The notes below the pieces were generated by a model. It searched no databases and was not told the DNA's origin. It was given only the letters and a program-made list of their open reading frames with translations. A DNA stretch of 64,000 nucleotides from JASHVB01 sp035535035 (lineage in GTDB: Bacteria; Pseudomonadota; Alphaproteobacteria; Acetobacterales; Acetobacteraceae): positions 9,917-73,916 of the forward strand of contig DATLQW010000224.1 of the NCBI GenBank assembly GCA_035535035.1. Direction: 5' to 3'. Positions 25,356 to 35,659 of this stretch are shown piece after piece. Made by a program: the position numbers and the translations under genes. Positions within the stretch are counted from its first letter, which is position 1, and each line of letters begins with the position of its first letter.

Positions 25356-26102
25356 ATGGCAACGGGAGAAAAAGTCGCGCTGGTCACCGGCAGCGCGTTG
25401 AACATCGGCCGGCAGATCGCCCTGGCGCTCGCGCGCGACGGGTATCGCGTGATGACCACGGCGCGCAACTCGGAAACCGACGCGCGGGAAACCGCGCGGC
25501 TGGTGCGCGATGAGGGCGGCGAAGCCGATACGCACATGGCCGACATTTCCGACCACGCGCAGGCGGCGGCGCTGGTGGAGGCGACGGTGCGCCGCTTCGG
25601 CCGGCTGGACGTGCTGGTCAACAACGCCTCGCTGCGCCGGCAGACCAAATTCGCCGAGATGACGCCGGCGGAGTGGCGCGAGATACTCGGCGCCACACTG
25701 GACGGCGCGTTCTATTGCGCGCATGCGGCGGCGCCGCACATCATCGCGGAGGGTGGCGGCTGCATCGTCAATGTCGGCGGGATTTCCGCGCATATCGGCG
25801 CGGTGGGGCGCGTGCACGCGGTCACTGCCAAAGCCGGCATGGTCGGGCTGACGCGCGCGCTGGCGAAGGAACTTGGCGGCGGCAACGTGACGGTGAACAT
25901 CGTTGTGCCAGGCACGATCGACACGGTGCGCGGCTTCGCCGCCGGCGGCAACAGCGGGCGCGCGCACCTGCCGGACAATCTGATGGGGCGCAAGGGCAGG
26001 CCGGAGGAGATCGCCGCGATGGTGCGGTTCCTGTGCTCCGGCGAGGCGCGGTTCATCACGGGGCAGACGATTCATGTGAATGGCGGCGCGTTTTTGTCGT
26101 GA
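25356..26102 (+). CDS. SDR-fold protein lacking the canonical catalytic Ser and Tyr
   Basis: A 248-residue short-chain dehydrogenase fold. The N-terminal cofactor motif TGSALNIGRQIALAL and VNNAS are intact. In the catalytic stretch, where classical members have ISS and YxxxK, this protein has VGGISAHIG and HAVTAKAG. The catalytic Ser position is Gly and the Tyr position is Ala (preceded by His), while the Lys stays. It may bind cofactor without classical chemistry or use another proton donor such as the His. PGTIDTVRG and HVNGGAF complete the fold. Confidence 0.85.
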   Translation: MATGEKVALVTGSALNIGRQIALALARDGYRVMTTARNSETDARETARLVRDEGGEADTHMADISDHAQAAALVEATVRRFGRLDVLVNNASLRRQTKFAEMTPAEWREILGATLDGAFYCAHAAAPHIIAEGGGCIVNVGGISAHIGAVGRVHAVTAKAGMVGLTRALAKELGGGNVTVNIVVPGTIDTVRGFAAGGNSGRAHLPDNLMGRKGRPEEIAAMVRFLCSGEARFITGQTIHVNGGAFLS

Positions 26103-26119
26103 GCATGATCCAGTGGTAA

Positions 26120-26659
26120 TCAGGGCCGGCGATGATCCGCCGCGGCGTCGGTAACCCGGATTGGACCTGCGATGAAGAGCGCCTGGAGCTGACGCCGCAT
26201 CTCGCTTTGTTTGGACCTGGGTCGGAACACCGCCTGGCAGACGTCGGCATGAGATATGTTGGTCACTAAAGCCGTGTCGTACACGGCGAATGATTGTTGG
26301 TCTTCCCAACGAAGACCCCTAATGTTGTGGCAGGTTGCCAGAAGATAGCCAAGGTAGCTGCCAGACGTTTGCTGCTCGGTGAGACCGGTCTCGCCCGCGC
26401 GCTCCATCCGGGTCACCGACATGCCATTGGTTCCGGCATGTGAGAAAAGTGATGGCCTGACGGTGCTGGCATCCTGATCGAAGCGATAGGGGCTGATAAA
26501 GCGCGCCAAAGTCTCGTGGATTTCGACAACGCCAGGCGACAGGTTCGGTACAACGCTCTTGTGTTCACATGTGCATTCTGGATTGGCAGCCGCAACTCGC
26601 TCGCACGCCGTTCGGGCGGGCTCTGACTGAAGGATTGACGGTATGCCAGCGCAGCTCAC
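26120..26659 (-). CDS. Uncharacterised protein, third gene of the 26-28 kb cassette
   Basis: A 179-residue protein starting with GTG that overlaps the upstream stop (GTGA). The segment from VVEIHETLARFISPYRFD through RPSLFSHAGTNGMSVTRM looks like a conserved N-terminal module, and the C-terminal half has QSFAVYDTALVTNISHADVCQAVF. No catalytic motif is recognised. The composition is less GC-rich than its neighbours, which suggests acquisition with the two genes before it. Confidence 0.55.
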   Translation of the reverse strand: MSCAGIPSILQSEPARTACERVAAANPECTCEHKSVVPNLSPGVVEIHETLARFISPYRFDQDASTVRPSLFSHAGTNGMSVTRMERAGETGLTEQQTSGSYLGYLLATCHNIRGLRWEDQQSFAVYDTALVTNISHADVCQAVFRPRSKQSEMRRQLQALFIAGPIRVTDAAADHRRP

Positions 26660-27261
26660 GCCGCAGCTTTTGTCGGGAAAAATAGTAGGACATCGCGCAC
26701 GGAACCCGGAAACACGCAGTGACCCTGGCTGTCAAACAATCTGACATCATCGAGATGAACCGGGTCAACGTCCGGGCTGGCCGCATAAGCGTAATACGTT
26801 CCGTCACCGGAAAATCCGATTTCAGCGTACACAGGCTCGAAGTCCCAATAAAGCGCCACATCGCCCGACGCAAGCACCATGCACTTGGGCGGTCCGGCTT
26901 CCGGAGGGGTCACTTCCAGCATTTGCATTGCGTCTTCGATCGCACCTGCTATCGGAGCACTCGCCCCCTCCTTGTCCCAATTGTCCATCAGCGAGGCATA
27001 CCGCATGAGTTGCGCCGCCGTGGCGCGGGCAAACTCTAGGCGATCGGTAAGGACCTCAGCGGGACCGATGATGGTACGTGTGCCTTCCAGCAGCACAAGA
27101 CTCGGATTCACCATCGAGGCCGAGGCACCGGCTATCGTCCCCAGGGCTTGAAGCCTATCCGGCGTGCGGCTTTCACCAAATGCTGCGACCAAGCCGCTCG
27201 GGGGCCACGTCTGGGGTGGCACCGCAGCCAAGGATAAAGCGAGCATCGTCTCAGTCAGCAT
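26656..27261 (-). CDS. Uncharacterised protein, second gene of the 26-28 kb cassette
   Basis: A 201-residue protein. LMDNWDKEGASAPIAGAIEDAMQML followed by PPKCMVLASGDVALYWDFEPVYAEIGFSGDG resembles a family of small proteins with an NWDxxGA-type opening and a beta-rich domain. In my recollection such genes often sit next to TIGR04255-type genes, but that is memory, not a search. No enzyme motif is visible. Translationally coupled to the following gene and 62 bases after the frameshifted first gene. Confidence 0.55.
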   Translation of the reverse strand: MLTETMLALSLAAVPPQTWPPSGLVAAFGESRTPDRLQALGTIAGASASMVNPSLVLLEGTRTIIGPAEVLTDRLEFARATAAQLMRYASLMDNWDKEGASAPIAGAIEDAMQMLEVTPPEAGPPKCMVLASGDVALYWDFEPVYAEIGFSGDGTYYAYAASPDVDPVHLDDVRLFDSQGHCVFPGSVRDVLLFFPTKAAA

Positions 27262-27323
27262 GTTAGGGCAGCCCAGGAATCGACATCACAACCGACGGGA
27301 GAATGATATCACGGAGCAACTCC

Positions 27324-28101
27324 TTATTCAAGTCGTGCAACAACTGCAAGGTGGCGCCCAAGTAGGGACTTCGGTGCCTCCACGGATGTCCCAAAGAGCG
27401 CCTCTGGTCCGGCAACCGCCCCTGAAAGTTCAAGGCGAATGGTGAAGTTCAAGTCGAGGAACTCGCCCCCATCCGGTTGGGTTCCAACGACGTATATGAC
27501 ATTATCGGTTCGCTTCCCGGGGGGGGCTGCGATTTTGAACGACGTACCCATGAAAACTGTGGCAAGGGCCAGTGCAGTCCAGCACATGTTGTGCAACGTA
27601 TCTTGGGTCTTTCTTCAGCAAGGACGCAACATCAATGTTACCGGGGGTACCCGCCCATTCGAACCTGTTGTTGGCCATCAACAACACAGCGCGAACAGCG
27701 GTTTCAGCCAGCACTATGTCTCCAACTGCCCTAAGCAGCCGATCGGCAACGGGCCAGAATTCTGCCCATCGAGTGTAGTCTGATGTCATGTAGGTCGCAA
27801 CAGCCTGGCTGACCGAAAGCGCTTGCTGGGGATTGCCATCGGGCTTCAGTCTATCGAACACCACCCCGCTGAGTTCGGCGTGTGCGGGCATCTGTGGAGA
27901 GCCACCCATTTGGATTGTGACAGCTTGCTGCTCGGAACGTCGAGGGAGCTCACGTTTGAGCTGGCCGTGGAGGCCCGATATGCGCCGCAGTGTAGGAGGA
28001 GTGAGAGGTTTTTTGAATTCAATGCCCACCGTATAGCCAACGATAGGGTTGGGTTCGTTGAACCGCCAGTGACCCAATCCAATATGGCTTTCCTCACTCA
28101 C
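27324..28101 (-). pseudogene. Frameshifted TIGR04255-like protein, first gene of the cassette
   Basis: The first part (28101 down to 27502, 199 codons) has GYTVGIEFKKPLTPPTL near the start, then TSDYTRWAEFWPVADRLL and VLLMANNRFEWAG. This order resembles the sporadically distributed TIGR04255 family. The frame ends abruptly after an overlapping second frame opens. That frame (27596 to 27324) carries a plausible C-terminal domain (NVIYVVGTQPDGG, FLDLNFTIRLEL). The shift lies in the 27502-27596 overlap, where a run of eight G/C bases (27519-27526) is the obvious slip point. Sequencing error or a two-protein arrangement are alternatives. Confidence 0.45.
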
Positions 28102-28351
28102 GGTGTTGACGCTCCGTAGTTAGTTCCACCGGCCTCATGTTATGCGCCTCATCGGTGACCACGCTGCCATGATCATACCAGCACCCGTCGAGTCGGTCCT
28201 CCGAGCCTCTTGCGTTTGTGTCCATGATGCAGGATATCACGGTATGCGACATTATCCATCCGCATCGCATTAGGCTCCGCTCCACGGAGTAACACAGTTA
28301 GGTCAATATTCCTTTAACTCACTTAAGCCGGCGCTGGTCCTGTTTGACCCG
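28102..28351. other. AT-richer non-coding region upstream of the cassette
   Basis: About 250 bases between the cassette and the lactonase-like gene. It contains several AT-rich stretches, for example around 28300-28325 with TTGACC on the minus strand, and presumably holds the cassette promoter. I see no gene or clear hexamer pair. Confidence 0.4.
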
Positions 28352-29155
28352 TCAGGCGCCCGGCTCTACGTCCAGCCGCACGGCGATCCCTTCCAATCCC
28401 GCTTTCGCCGCCGGATAACGGGCCAGCACCAGCGGATCGTGTCCAGGAATGATCGCGTTCGGCGTGCTGGCCAGGCGCCGCATCGTTGCGTAGCCGGCCA
28501 GCGTGGCCTCGTGGCTGTGCAGGATCGGGAACGCCCGGTCCTCCTCCATATTGGCGTAGAAGTGGCTGGCATCCGACGCCAGCACCATCCAGCCGCGCCG
28601 CGTCCAGACCCGCACCACTTGCAGGCCTTTCGAATGTCCGCCGACATGGTGCACCGACAATCCTGGCGCCAGCTCCTCTACGCCGTCGTGGAACACCACG
28701 CGCCCGGCGAACAGCTTGCGAAGGATGGCGACGACATCCTCCTCCTCGAACGGCCCGCGCAGGCCGGCGTGGCACATGCACCGGCCGGTGCAATACGCCA
28801 TCTCGATATCCTGCAGATGGTAGCGGGCGTGCGGGAACAGATCGTAATTGCCGCAATGGTCGTAGTGCATGTGCGACAGGATCACGTCCCGCACGTCGGC
28901 CGGCTCCACGCCGATCGCCTTCAATCCGACGGCAGGAGAACGCAGGAACTGCCGCGCCCGCTTCTCCCCCATCGCCGCGTCGAAGCCGGTATCGAACACG
29001 AAGGTTCCGTTGTCGCCCTTGATCGCCCACACGAAGTAATCCAGCGGCATCGGCCCGTCATGCGGATCGCCGCCGATGAAGTTGTTCGCCCGCCGCGCGT
29101 TGGGATTGTGCGCGTAGCGCACGGCGTAAACCTCGTACGGCGATTGCGCGTCCAT
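28352..29155 (-). CDS. N-acyl homoserine lactonase-family metallo-hydrolase (paralogue A)
   Basis: A 267-residue metallo-beta-lactamase-fold protein. The zinc motif is SHMHYDHCGN (HxHxDH), with further ligands in GGHSKGL, SDASHFY and GHDPLV. The family is named for quorum-signal lactonases but many members act on other lactones or esters. No luxI/luxR pair is visible, so quorum quenching is only a possibility. A close paralogue lies at 39375-40169. Both share NFIGGDPHDGPMPLDYFVW-like openings. It follows the transporter substrate-binding gene by four bases, so it may act on the transported compound. Confidence 0.82.
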   Translation of the reverse strand: MDAQSPYEVYAVRYAHNPNARRANNFIGGDPHDGPMPLDYFVWAIKGDNGTFVFDTGFDAAMGEKRARQFLRSPAVGLKAIGVEPADVRDVILSHMHYDHCGNYDLFPHARYHLQDIEMAYCTGRCMCHAGLRGPFEEEDVVAILRKLFAGRVVFHDGVEELAPGLSVHHVGGHSKGLQVVRVWTRRGWMVLASDASHFYANMEEDRAFPILHSHEATLAGYATMRRLASTPNAIIPGHDPLVLARYPAAKAGLEGIAVRLDVEPGA

Positions 29156-29159
29156 GTGG

Positions 29160-30401
29160 TCACGCCTTCCACTTTGCCGCGGCGACGGCGATGTCGGTGG
29201 GGTACACCGTGACCGGCCGGCTGTTCTGCCACTGCACCATCACCATCTCGGCCCCCACACGCCGCCCGTTCACGTCGTATTGCAGGTGGTGGCCGGGAAA
29301 GAACAGCGCCGGACCCGTCGTCATGTTCAGCGCATGGATTGCCGCATTCACCTTCTCCCGATTGGCGACGCCCGCCTGCTCGAGCGCCTCCTTTAGGATC
29401 ATCACGTGCGCGTAGGCGAAGATCGAGTCATGGCCGAACCACGGCTCCCCGGTGCGCTTGACGAAGCGCTTCGACACGTCCTCCACCGCCTTGCCGGGCC
29501 AATTGGCCAGCCCGACCAGCATGCCTTCCAGCTCATCCGCGCCGGTGTTCTTGAGCAATTCGGGCACCGCCCAGTGCCCGCCATTGCCGATCAACGGCAA
29601 CTTGCGCGGCGGCATGCCGAATTCGCTGAAATCGTCCAGCAGCAGCTTGTCGTCCGGCACGTTGGTGGAGGTCAGCAGCACGAAATCGGGACGCGCGCTG
29701 CGCACCGGCTGCACCAGCGTGGTCGCATCCGCCAGCGGCGGCGTATAGATTTCGTTGATGACCGCGATGAGTTTCTCGTCCTTCAGCACATGATCGGTGA
29801 TCGGCTGGCGGAAGCTGACCGAGGCGGCGGTGTTGTCGCCGATCATCGCCACCTTGGTGGGCCGCTTGCCGGTGCTCTTCTGCGCCAGGTTCATGATGAG
29901 CGGCACGGTGTCCTCGGCCTGCTGGTTGGCCGTCGGCGAGGACTGGAACACGTATTTGTAGCCACGCCCGGTGATCAGGTCGGAGTAGGACAACGTGAGC
30001 CACGGCAGGTGCGCGCGCTCGGTCACCTCGGTGGCGGCGAGCGTAAAGGTGGACAGCCAGCAGCCGAAGCCGCCGACCAGGTCGGGGTTTTGCGCCAACA
30101 TGCGTTGCGCCGCGTCCTTCGCCTTTTCCGCCGTGTCCTGCGTGTCGAACTCGAGCAGTTTCAGCTTGGCACCGCCCATCGACTTGATGCCGCCGGCCCT
30201 GTTCACGTCATCGACTGCCATCTCGGCGCCCATCTTCTCCAGGATGCCTTCTCGCGCCCAGGGGCCGGACAGCGGCACCAGCATGGCGATCTCGACTTCC
30301 TTCGGCTGCGCGCGCAGCCGGCGCGGCGTCAGCACCGCGGCGCCGCCGGCGAGGCCGAGGCCAAGCGCGGTGCGGCGGCCGATCGAGGATGTGTGCGTCA
30401 T
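29160..30401 (-). CDS. ABC transporter substrate-binding protein (Liv-type, periplasmic)
   Basis: A 413-residue periplasmic binding protein of the branched-chain amino acid/amide family. The N-terminus has a twin-arginine-like RRTALGLGLAGGAAVL signal, then IAMLVPLSGPWAREG, GGAKLKLLEFDTQ and GGFGCWLSTFTLAATEV. The start at 30401 has GGAGAA upstream. It is first described here but last but one in its operon after the permease and ATPase genes. The ligand may be an amino acid or an aromatic or amide compound. Confidence 0.9.
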   Translation of the reverse strand: MTHTSSIGRRTALGLGLAGGAAVLTPRRLRAQPKEVEIAMLVPLSGPWAREGILEKMGAEMAVDDVNRAGGIKSMGGAKLKLLEFDTQDTAEKAKDAAQRMLAQNPDLVGGFGCWLSTFTLAATEVTERAHLPWLTLSYSDLITGRGYKYVFQSSPTANQQAEDTVPLIMNLAQKSTGKRPTKVAMIGDNTAASVSFRQPITDHVLKDEKLIAVINEIYTPPLADATTLVQPVRSARPDFVLLTSTNVPDDKLLLDDFSEFGMPPRKLPLIGNGGHWAVPELLKNTGADELEGMLVGLANWPGKAVEDVSKRFVKRTGEPWFGHDSIFAYAHVMILKEALEQAGVANREKVNAAIHALNMTTGPALFFPGHHLQYDVNGRRVGAEMVMVQWQNSRPVTVYPTDIAVAAAKWKA

Positions 30402-30429
30402 GTAACGTTCTCCCTGTGCTTCGTTCATC

Positions 30430-31146
30430 CTACGCGCCGGTCAGCCCAAGATAGGAGCGGCGGACCCGGTCGTCAGCGAGCAATGTCTCATATGGTCCGT
30501 CCAGCACCACGTGCCCGGTTTCCAGCACATAGCCGTGGTCGGACAGTTCCAGCGCCTCGGCGACGCGTTGTTCGACCAGCAGGATGGTGACGCCGTCCTC
30601 GCGATGGATTTGCGAGATGCGTTCGAAGATCATGTCGGCGACCGCGGGTGCCAGGCCCATCGAAGGCTCATCCAGCATCAGCAATTTCGGCGCCGAAGCC
30701 AGCCCGCGCCCGACCGCCACCATCTGCTGTTCGCCGCCCGAGAGCGTGCCGGCGAGCTGGTACGCGCGTTCGTGCAGGATGGGGAACAGCGCGTGGATGC
30801 GCTCCAGCGTATGCCGCCACTGGGCGCGGCCGGTCTTGGTGTAAGCGCCCATCTCCAGGTTCTCGCGCACCGTCAGCGTCTTGAACACCTGGCGGCCTTC
30901 CGGGACATGCGCGATGCCGAGATGCGCGCGTTCCGACGGGGCGCGGGCGCGCAGGTCGATCCCGCGGAAGCTGATGCTGCCTTGCAGCGGCGGAACGATG
31001 CCGCAGATGGCCTTGAACAGCGTGGACTTGCCGGCGCCGTTCGGCCCAACCACGGTGACGAACTGGCCTTCCGCAACAGTCAGCGACACGTCGGTGAGTG
31101 CGCGCAACCCCCCATAGGCGACCGACAGGTTGCGAACCTCAAGCAT
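30430..31146 (-). CDS. LivF-type ABC transporter ATP-binding protein
   Basis: A 238-residue ABC ATPase. Walker A GPNGAGKSTLF, LSGGEQQMVAVGRGLA signature and Walker B LLMLDEPSMGLAP are intact. VPEGRQVFKTLTVRENLEMGAY is typical of LivF. The start at 31146 (MLEVRNLSVAYGG) is preferred because a longer reading would include the palindromic repeat. Works with the fused permease-ATPase and LivH-type permease next to it. Confidence 0.92.
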   Translation of the reverse strand: MLEVRNLSVAYGGLRALTDVSLTVAEGQFVTVVGPNGAGKSTLFKAICGIVPPLQGSISFRGIDLRARAPSERAHLGIAHVPEGRQVFKTLTVRENLEMGAYTKTGRAQWRHTLERIHALFPILHERAYQLAGTLSGGEQQMVAVGRGLASAPKLLMLDEPSMGLAPAVADMIFERISQIHREDGVTILLVEQRVAEALELSDHGYVLETGHVVLDGPYETLLADDRVRRSYLGLTGA

Positions 31147-31154
31147 GGGATTGA

Positions 31155-31197
31155 CTCCCGCTCCCCCCAGCCATCTCCCACAAGGAGAGGGGGAGGA
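31155..31197 (+). repeat. Dispersed palindromic repeat, variant copy (between livF and livM-livG)
   Basis: C-rich arm CTCCCGCTCCCCCCAG, then ATCTCCCACAAGGAGAGGGGGAGG. It lies antisense to the transporter genes. This copy is more diverged than the murD and ftsA copies. Confidence 0.7.
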
Positions 31198-31214
31198 CCT
31201 GGCCGGAGAGCAAC

Positions 31215-32978
<1,764 letters not shown>

Positions 32979-32988
32979 CGCGGAACCC

Positions 32989-33975
32989 TCACGCGCGTTC
33001 CGCCGAGCGACCGAACAGGCCTTGCGGGCGCAGCATGATGATGAGCAGAAACACCACGAAGATGGCGGCGTTCTGCAATTGCGGCGGCAGCACGAGGGCC
33101 GAACATTGCTGCACGAAGCCGACCGTCAGTCCGCCCCAGAAGGCGCCGAGGATGCTGCCCATGCCGCCGAGCACGACGCCGGAATACATGATGATGACGT
33201 AGTCGAAACCGACGAACGGGCCGAACGAAAGGTAGGTCGCCATCAGTCCGCCGGCGATGGCGGTGATGCCGCTGCCGATGCCGAAGGCAATCCGGTACGC
33301 GCGATCGACGTTGATGCCCATATAGGTGGCGGCCGTCGGATTGTCCGCCGCCGCGCGCAGCGCCTTGCCCAGCCGCGTGTATTCCATCAGCAGGTACAGC
33401 GCGATCGCGACGATGATGGCGATGGCGCAGGCGACCAGCCGTGCCTTGTTGAGGAACACCGTGGCGTCGCCATAGATCGGCCCGATCTCGAAGGCGCGCG
33501 AGGCCAGCGGCGTGCGCACGGTTTGCGGCGTGGAACCGAACAGGATCAGGCCGCCGTTCTGCAGGATGAGCGAAATGCCCAGCGTGATGACGAGCTGGCC
33601 GAAATGGCCTTCGTCCAATGTGCCGGCGGTGCGCAGGCCCGACACCCGGCTGATGAGGAACTTGTGCAGCAGCGCGCCGCCGGCGAACATGATCGGGCCG
33701 GCGCAGATCGCGCCGACAAACGGCCCGACATAGGGGCCGAGGAACGCCAGCACGCCGCCGCCGGTAACCAGGTAAAGGCTGGTGAACATGCCCAGCATCA
33801 GCAGCTCGCCCTGGGCGAAATTGACGATCTTCATGACGCCGAAGATCAGCCCGAGTCCGATGCACATCAGGCCGTAGATGCAGCCGATGGTGATGCCCGC
33901 GGCGAGCGCGTTCAGCACGTTCTCGATGAGAACTTCCAGGTCCACCGGCTGCCGTTCGCCTCCCTTTTGCGTCAT
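32989..33975 (-). CDS. LivH-type ABC transporter permease
   Basis: A 328-residue inner-membrane permease with ITIGCIYGLMCIGLGLIFGVMKIVNFAQGELLMLG, the LivH hallmark, and ALRAAADNPTAATYMGINVDRAYRIAFGIG. It ends LRPQGLFGR. It is the first gene of the transporter operon on this strand and overlaps nothing. The N-terminal ten residues before VDLEVLIENVLN are variable, so a GTG start slightly downstream is possible. Confidence 0.9.
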   Translation of the reverse strand: MTQKGGERQPVDLEVLIENVLNALAAGITIGCIYGLMCIGLGLIFGVMKIVNFAQGELLMLGMFTSLYLVTGGGVLAFLGPYVGPFVGAICAGPIMFAGGALLHKFLISRVSGLRTAGTLDEGHFGQLVITLGISLILQNGGLILFGSTPQTVRTPLASRAFEIGPIYGDATVFLNKARLVACAIAIIVAIALYLLMEYTRLGKALRAAADNPTAATYMGINVDRAYRIAFGIGSGITAIAGGLMATYLSFGPFVGFDYVIIMYSGVVLGGMGSILGAFWGGLTVGFVQQCSALVLPPQLQNAAIFVVFLLIIMLRPQGLFGRSAERA

Positions 33976-34087
33976 GGCCGGATCAGGCCTGGCCGTGACG
34001 TGGCGGCAGTCATACTGGTTCGGCGCCGTTGCCTCAAGCGAGCCGTTGCGGCTTCGGCCGGGCGCGGCATTGGCGTATAGCGGCGGG

Positions 34088-34675
34088 ATGCCGCATGTCC
34101 CGGTGCCCCCGGATGCTTCGCCGGCGTTGCAGCGCTACGTCGCGCTGCTGCTGCGCTGGAATCGCGCGATCAATCTGGTCGGTGCGCGCGACCTTCCCGC
34201 GCTTTGGACGCGCCACATCGCGGACAGCCTGCAATTGGGCGCGCTGTGGAACAAGCCGCCCAAACGCGCGATCGATCTGGGTTCGGGCGCCGGATTTCCC
34301 GGTCTGGTGCTGGCGATCCACTACGGCATTCATTTCGATCTGCTCGAGCAGGACCAGGGGAAGGCGGCGTTTTTGCGGGAGGCGGCGCGGGTGACGGGGG
34401 CGCCGGTCACCGTGGTTGCGACGAAGATCGAGGATGCGGTGGTGCCGCGCGCGAAGCTGGTCACCGCGCGCGGCCTGGCGCCGCTGTCGCGGCTTTTGGG
34501 TTATGCGGAAAATCTGCTGACGCCGGACGGCGAGTGCCTGTTCCTGAAAAGCCGTGGCGTCGAGTCGGAGATTGCCGAGGCCGCCAGGGCGTGGACGATG
34601 CGCATCGAGCAGCTCCCAAGCCGCACCGGCGGCAACGGCGTAATCCTGCGGGTGTCGGGGATCGCCCGGATGTGA
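34088..34675 (+). CDS. rsmG: RsmG, 16S rRNA (guanine-N7) methyltransferase
   Basis: SAM-dependent methyltransferase modifying G527 of 16S rRNA, 195 residues. RWNRAINLVGARDLPALWTRHIADSLQL and the SAM-binding AIDLGSGAGFPGLVLAI are diagnostic, and TARGLAPLSRLLGYAENLL follows. Usually this gene follows mnmG and precedes parA/parB. Here neither neighbour is present, so it has moved. Start at 34088 fits the normal N-terminus. Confidence 0.93.
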   Translation: MPHVPVPPDASPALQRYVALLLRWNRAINLVGARDLPALWTRHIADSLQLGALWNKPPKRAIDLGSGAGFPGLVLAIHYGIHFDLLEQDQGKAAFLREAARVTGAPVTVVATKIEDAVVPRAKLVTARGLAPLSRLLGYAENLLTPDGECLFLKSRGVESEIAEAARAWTMRIEQLPSRTGGNGVILRVSGIARM

Positions 34676-34780
34676 TGCGGCTGGGGCGGACAGCGTCCAG
34701 TCGCGGCCGGTTCGACAGACAAGCCTCACCCTGATACCAGCGATTCCGACAGACACGGCGCGGAGGCGGACGCAACGGCC

Positions 34781-35647
34781 ATGAACGACCAGGTGACAGA
34801 GGATCCGCAGGCGATTCTGGATCGGCTGGAGCGACAGGCGGTCCGTTATGAGACCCCGTGCGGCGACGGCACCATGGTGTGGCACGTGTGGGATACCTCC
34901 GGCGGCACCGCGCCGGTGCTGGTGCTGTTCCATGGCGGCGCCGGATCATGGCGGCACTGGGCGCATAACATTCCCGTGCTGGCGCAACACTATCGCCTGT
35001 TGGTGCCCGACTTGCCGGGTCTCGGCGAATCCGCGTCGCCGTCCAATATCGATACGGCGGAGGCGATCGCCGAGGTGGTGGCCGCCGGCATCGACGCGGT
35101 GCTGGGGCGGGAAACCACGTATGACCTGGCTGGGTTTTCCTTCGGTGGCACCATGGCGAGCTGCGTCGCCGCGATTCACGGGGCGCGCGTGCGCTCGCTC
35201 ACCATCGTCGGGTCGGGCGGCGTCGGGCCGTCCAACAGCGGGATCGAGCTGCTGAAGGTGCGGCATCTGCAAGGCCAGGAGCGGATGGAGGCCCATCGCA
35301 CCAACCTCAACCGGCTGATGATCGCCGATCCGGCGAAGATCGACGCGCTGGCGCTGGCGATCCAGGACTGGAACACGATGCACTCGCGGGTGAAGACGCC
35401 GATCCTCTCGAGCAGTGGCGCGTTGTGGCGTGCGCTGGACAAGGTGCATGTGCCGATCAATGGCATCTGGGGCGACAAGGATGCGCCCGCCAACCCGCGT
35501 GCGGCGGAACGCGTCGCCGTCATGCGCGCGCGACGGCCGGACGCGGATGTGCGCATGATCCCGGGTGCCGGCCATTGGGTGGCGTATGAGGCGCCGGAAC
35601 AGGTGAACGCCATGCTGCTGGAGATGCTGCGGCGGACCCGGCCATAA
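34781..35647 (+). CDS. Alpha/beta hydrolase
   Basis: A 288-residue alpha/beta-hydrolase. Oxyanion-hole region LFHGGAGSWRHW, nucleophile elbow GFSFGGT (Ser), acid in GIWGDKDAPA and catalytic His in GAGHWVAYE are all present. Substrate unknown. It lies 12 bases before the CoA-transferase gene on the same strand, suggesting a joint catabolic role. Confidence 0.85.
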   Translation: MNDQVTEDPQAILDRLERQAVRYETPCGDGTMVWHVWDTSGGTAPVLVLFHGGAGSWRHWAHNIPVLAQHYRLLVPDLPGLGESASPSNIDTAEAIAEVVAAGIDAVLGRETTYDLAGFSFGGTMASCVAAIHGARVRSLTIVGSGGVGPSNSGIELLKVRHLQGQERMEAHRTNLNRLMIADPAKIDALALAIQDWNTMHSRVKTPILSSSGALWRALDKVHVPINGIWGDKDAPANPRAAERVAVMRARRPDADVRMIPGAGHWVAYEAPEQVNAMLLEMLRRTRP

Positions 35648-35659
35648 GGAGGAAGCGTG

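Noticed and set aside
28352..29155. A quorum-quenching AHL lactonase role
   Set aside because: The family name suggests it, but no LuxI/LuxR gene is visible and the family has broad lactone and ester substrates.
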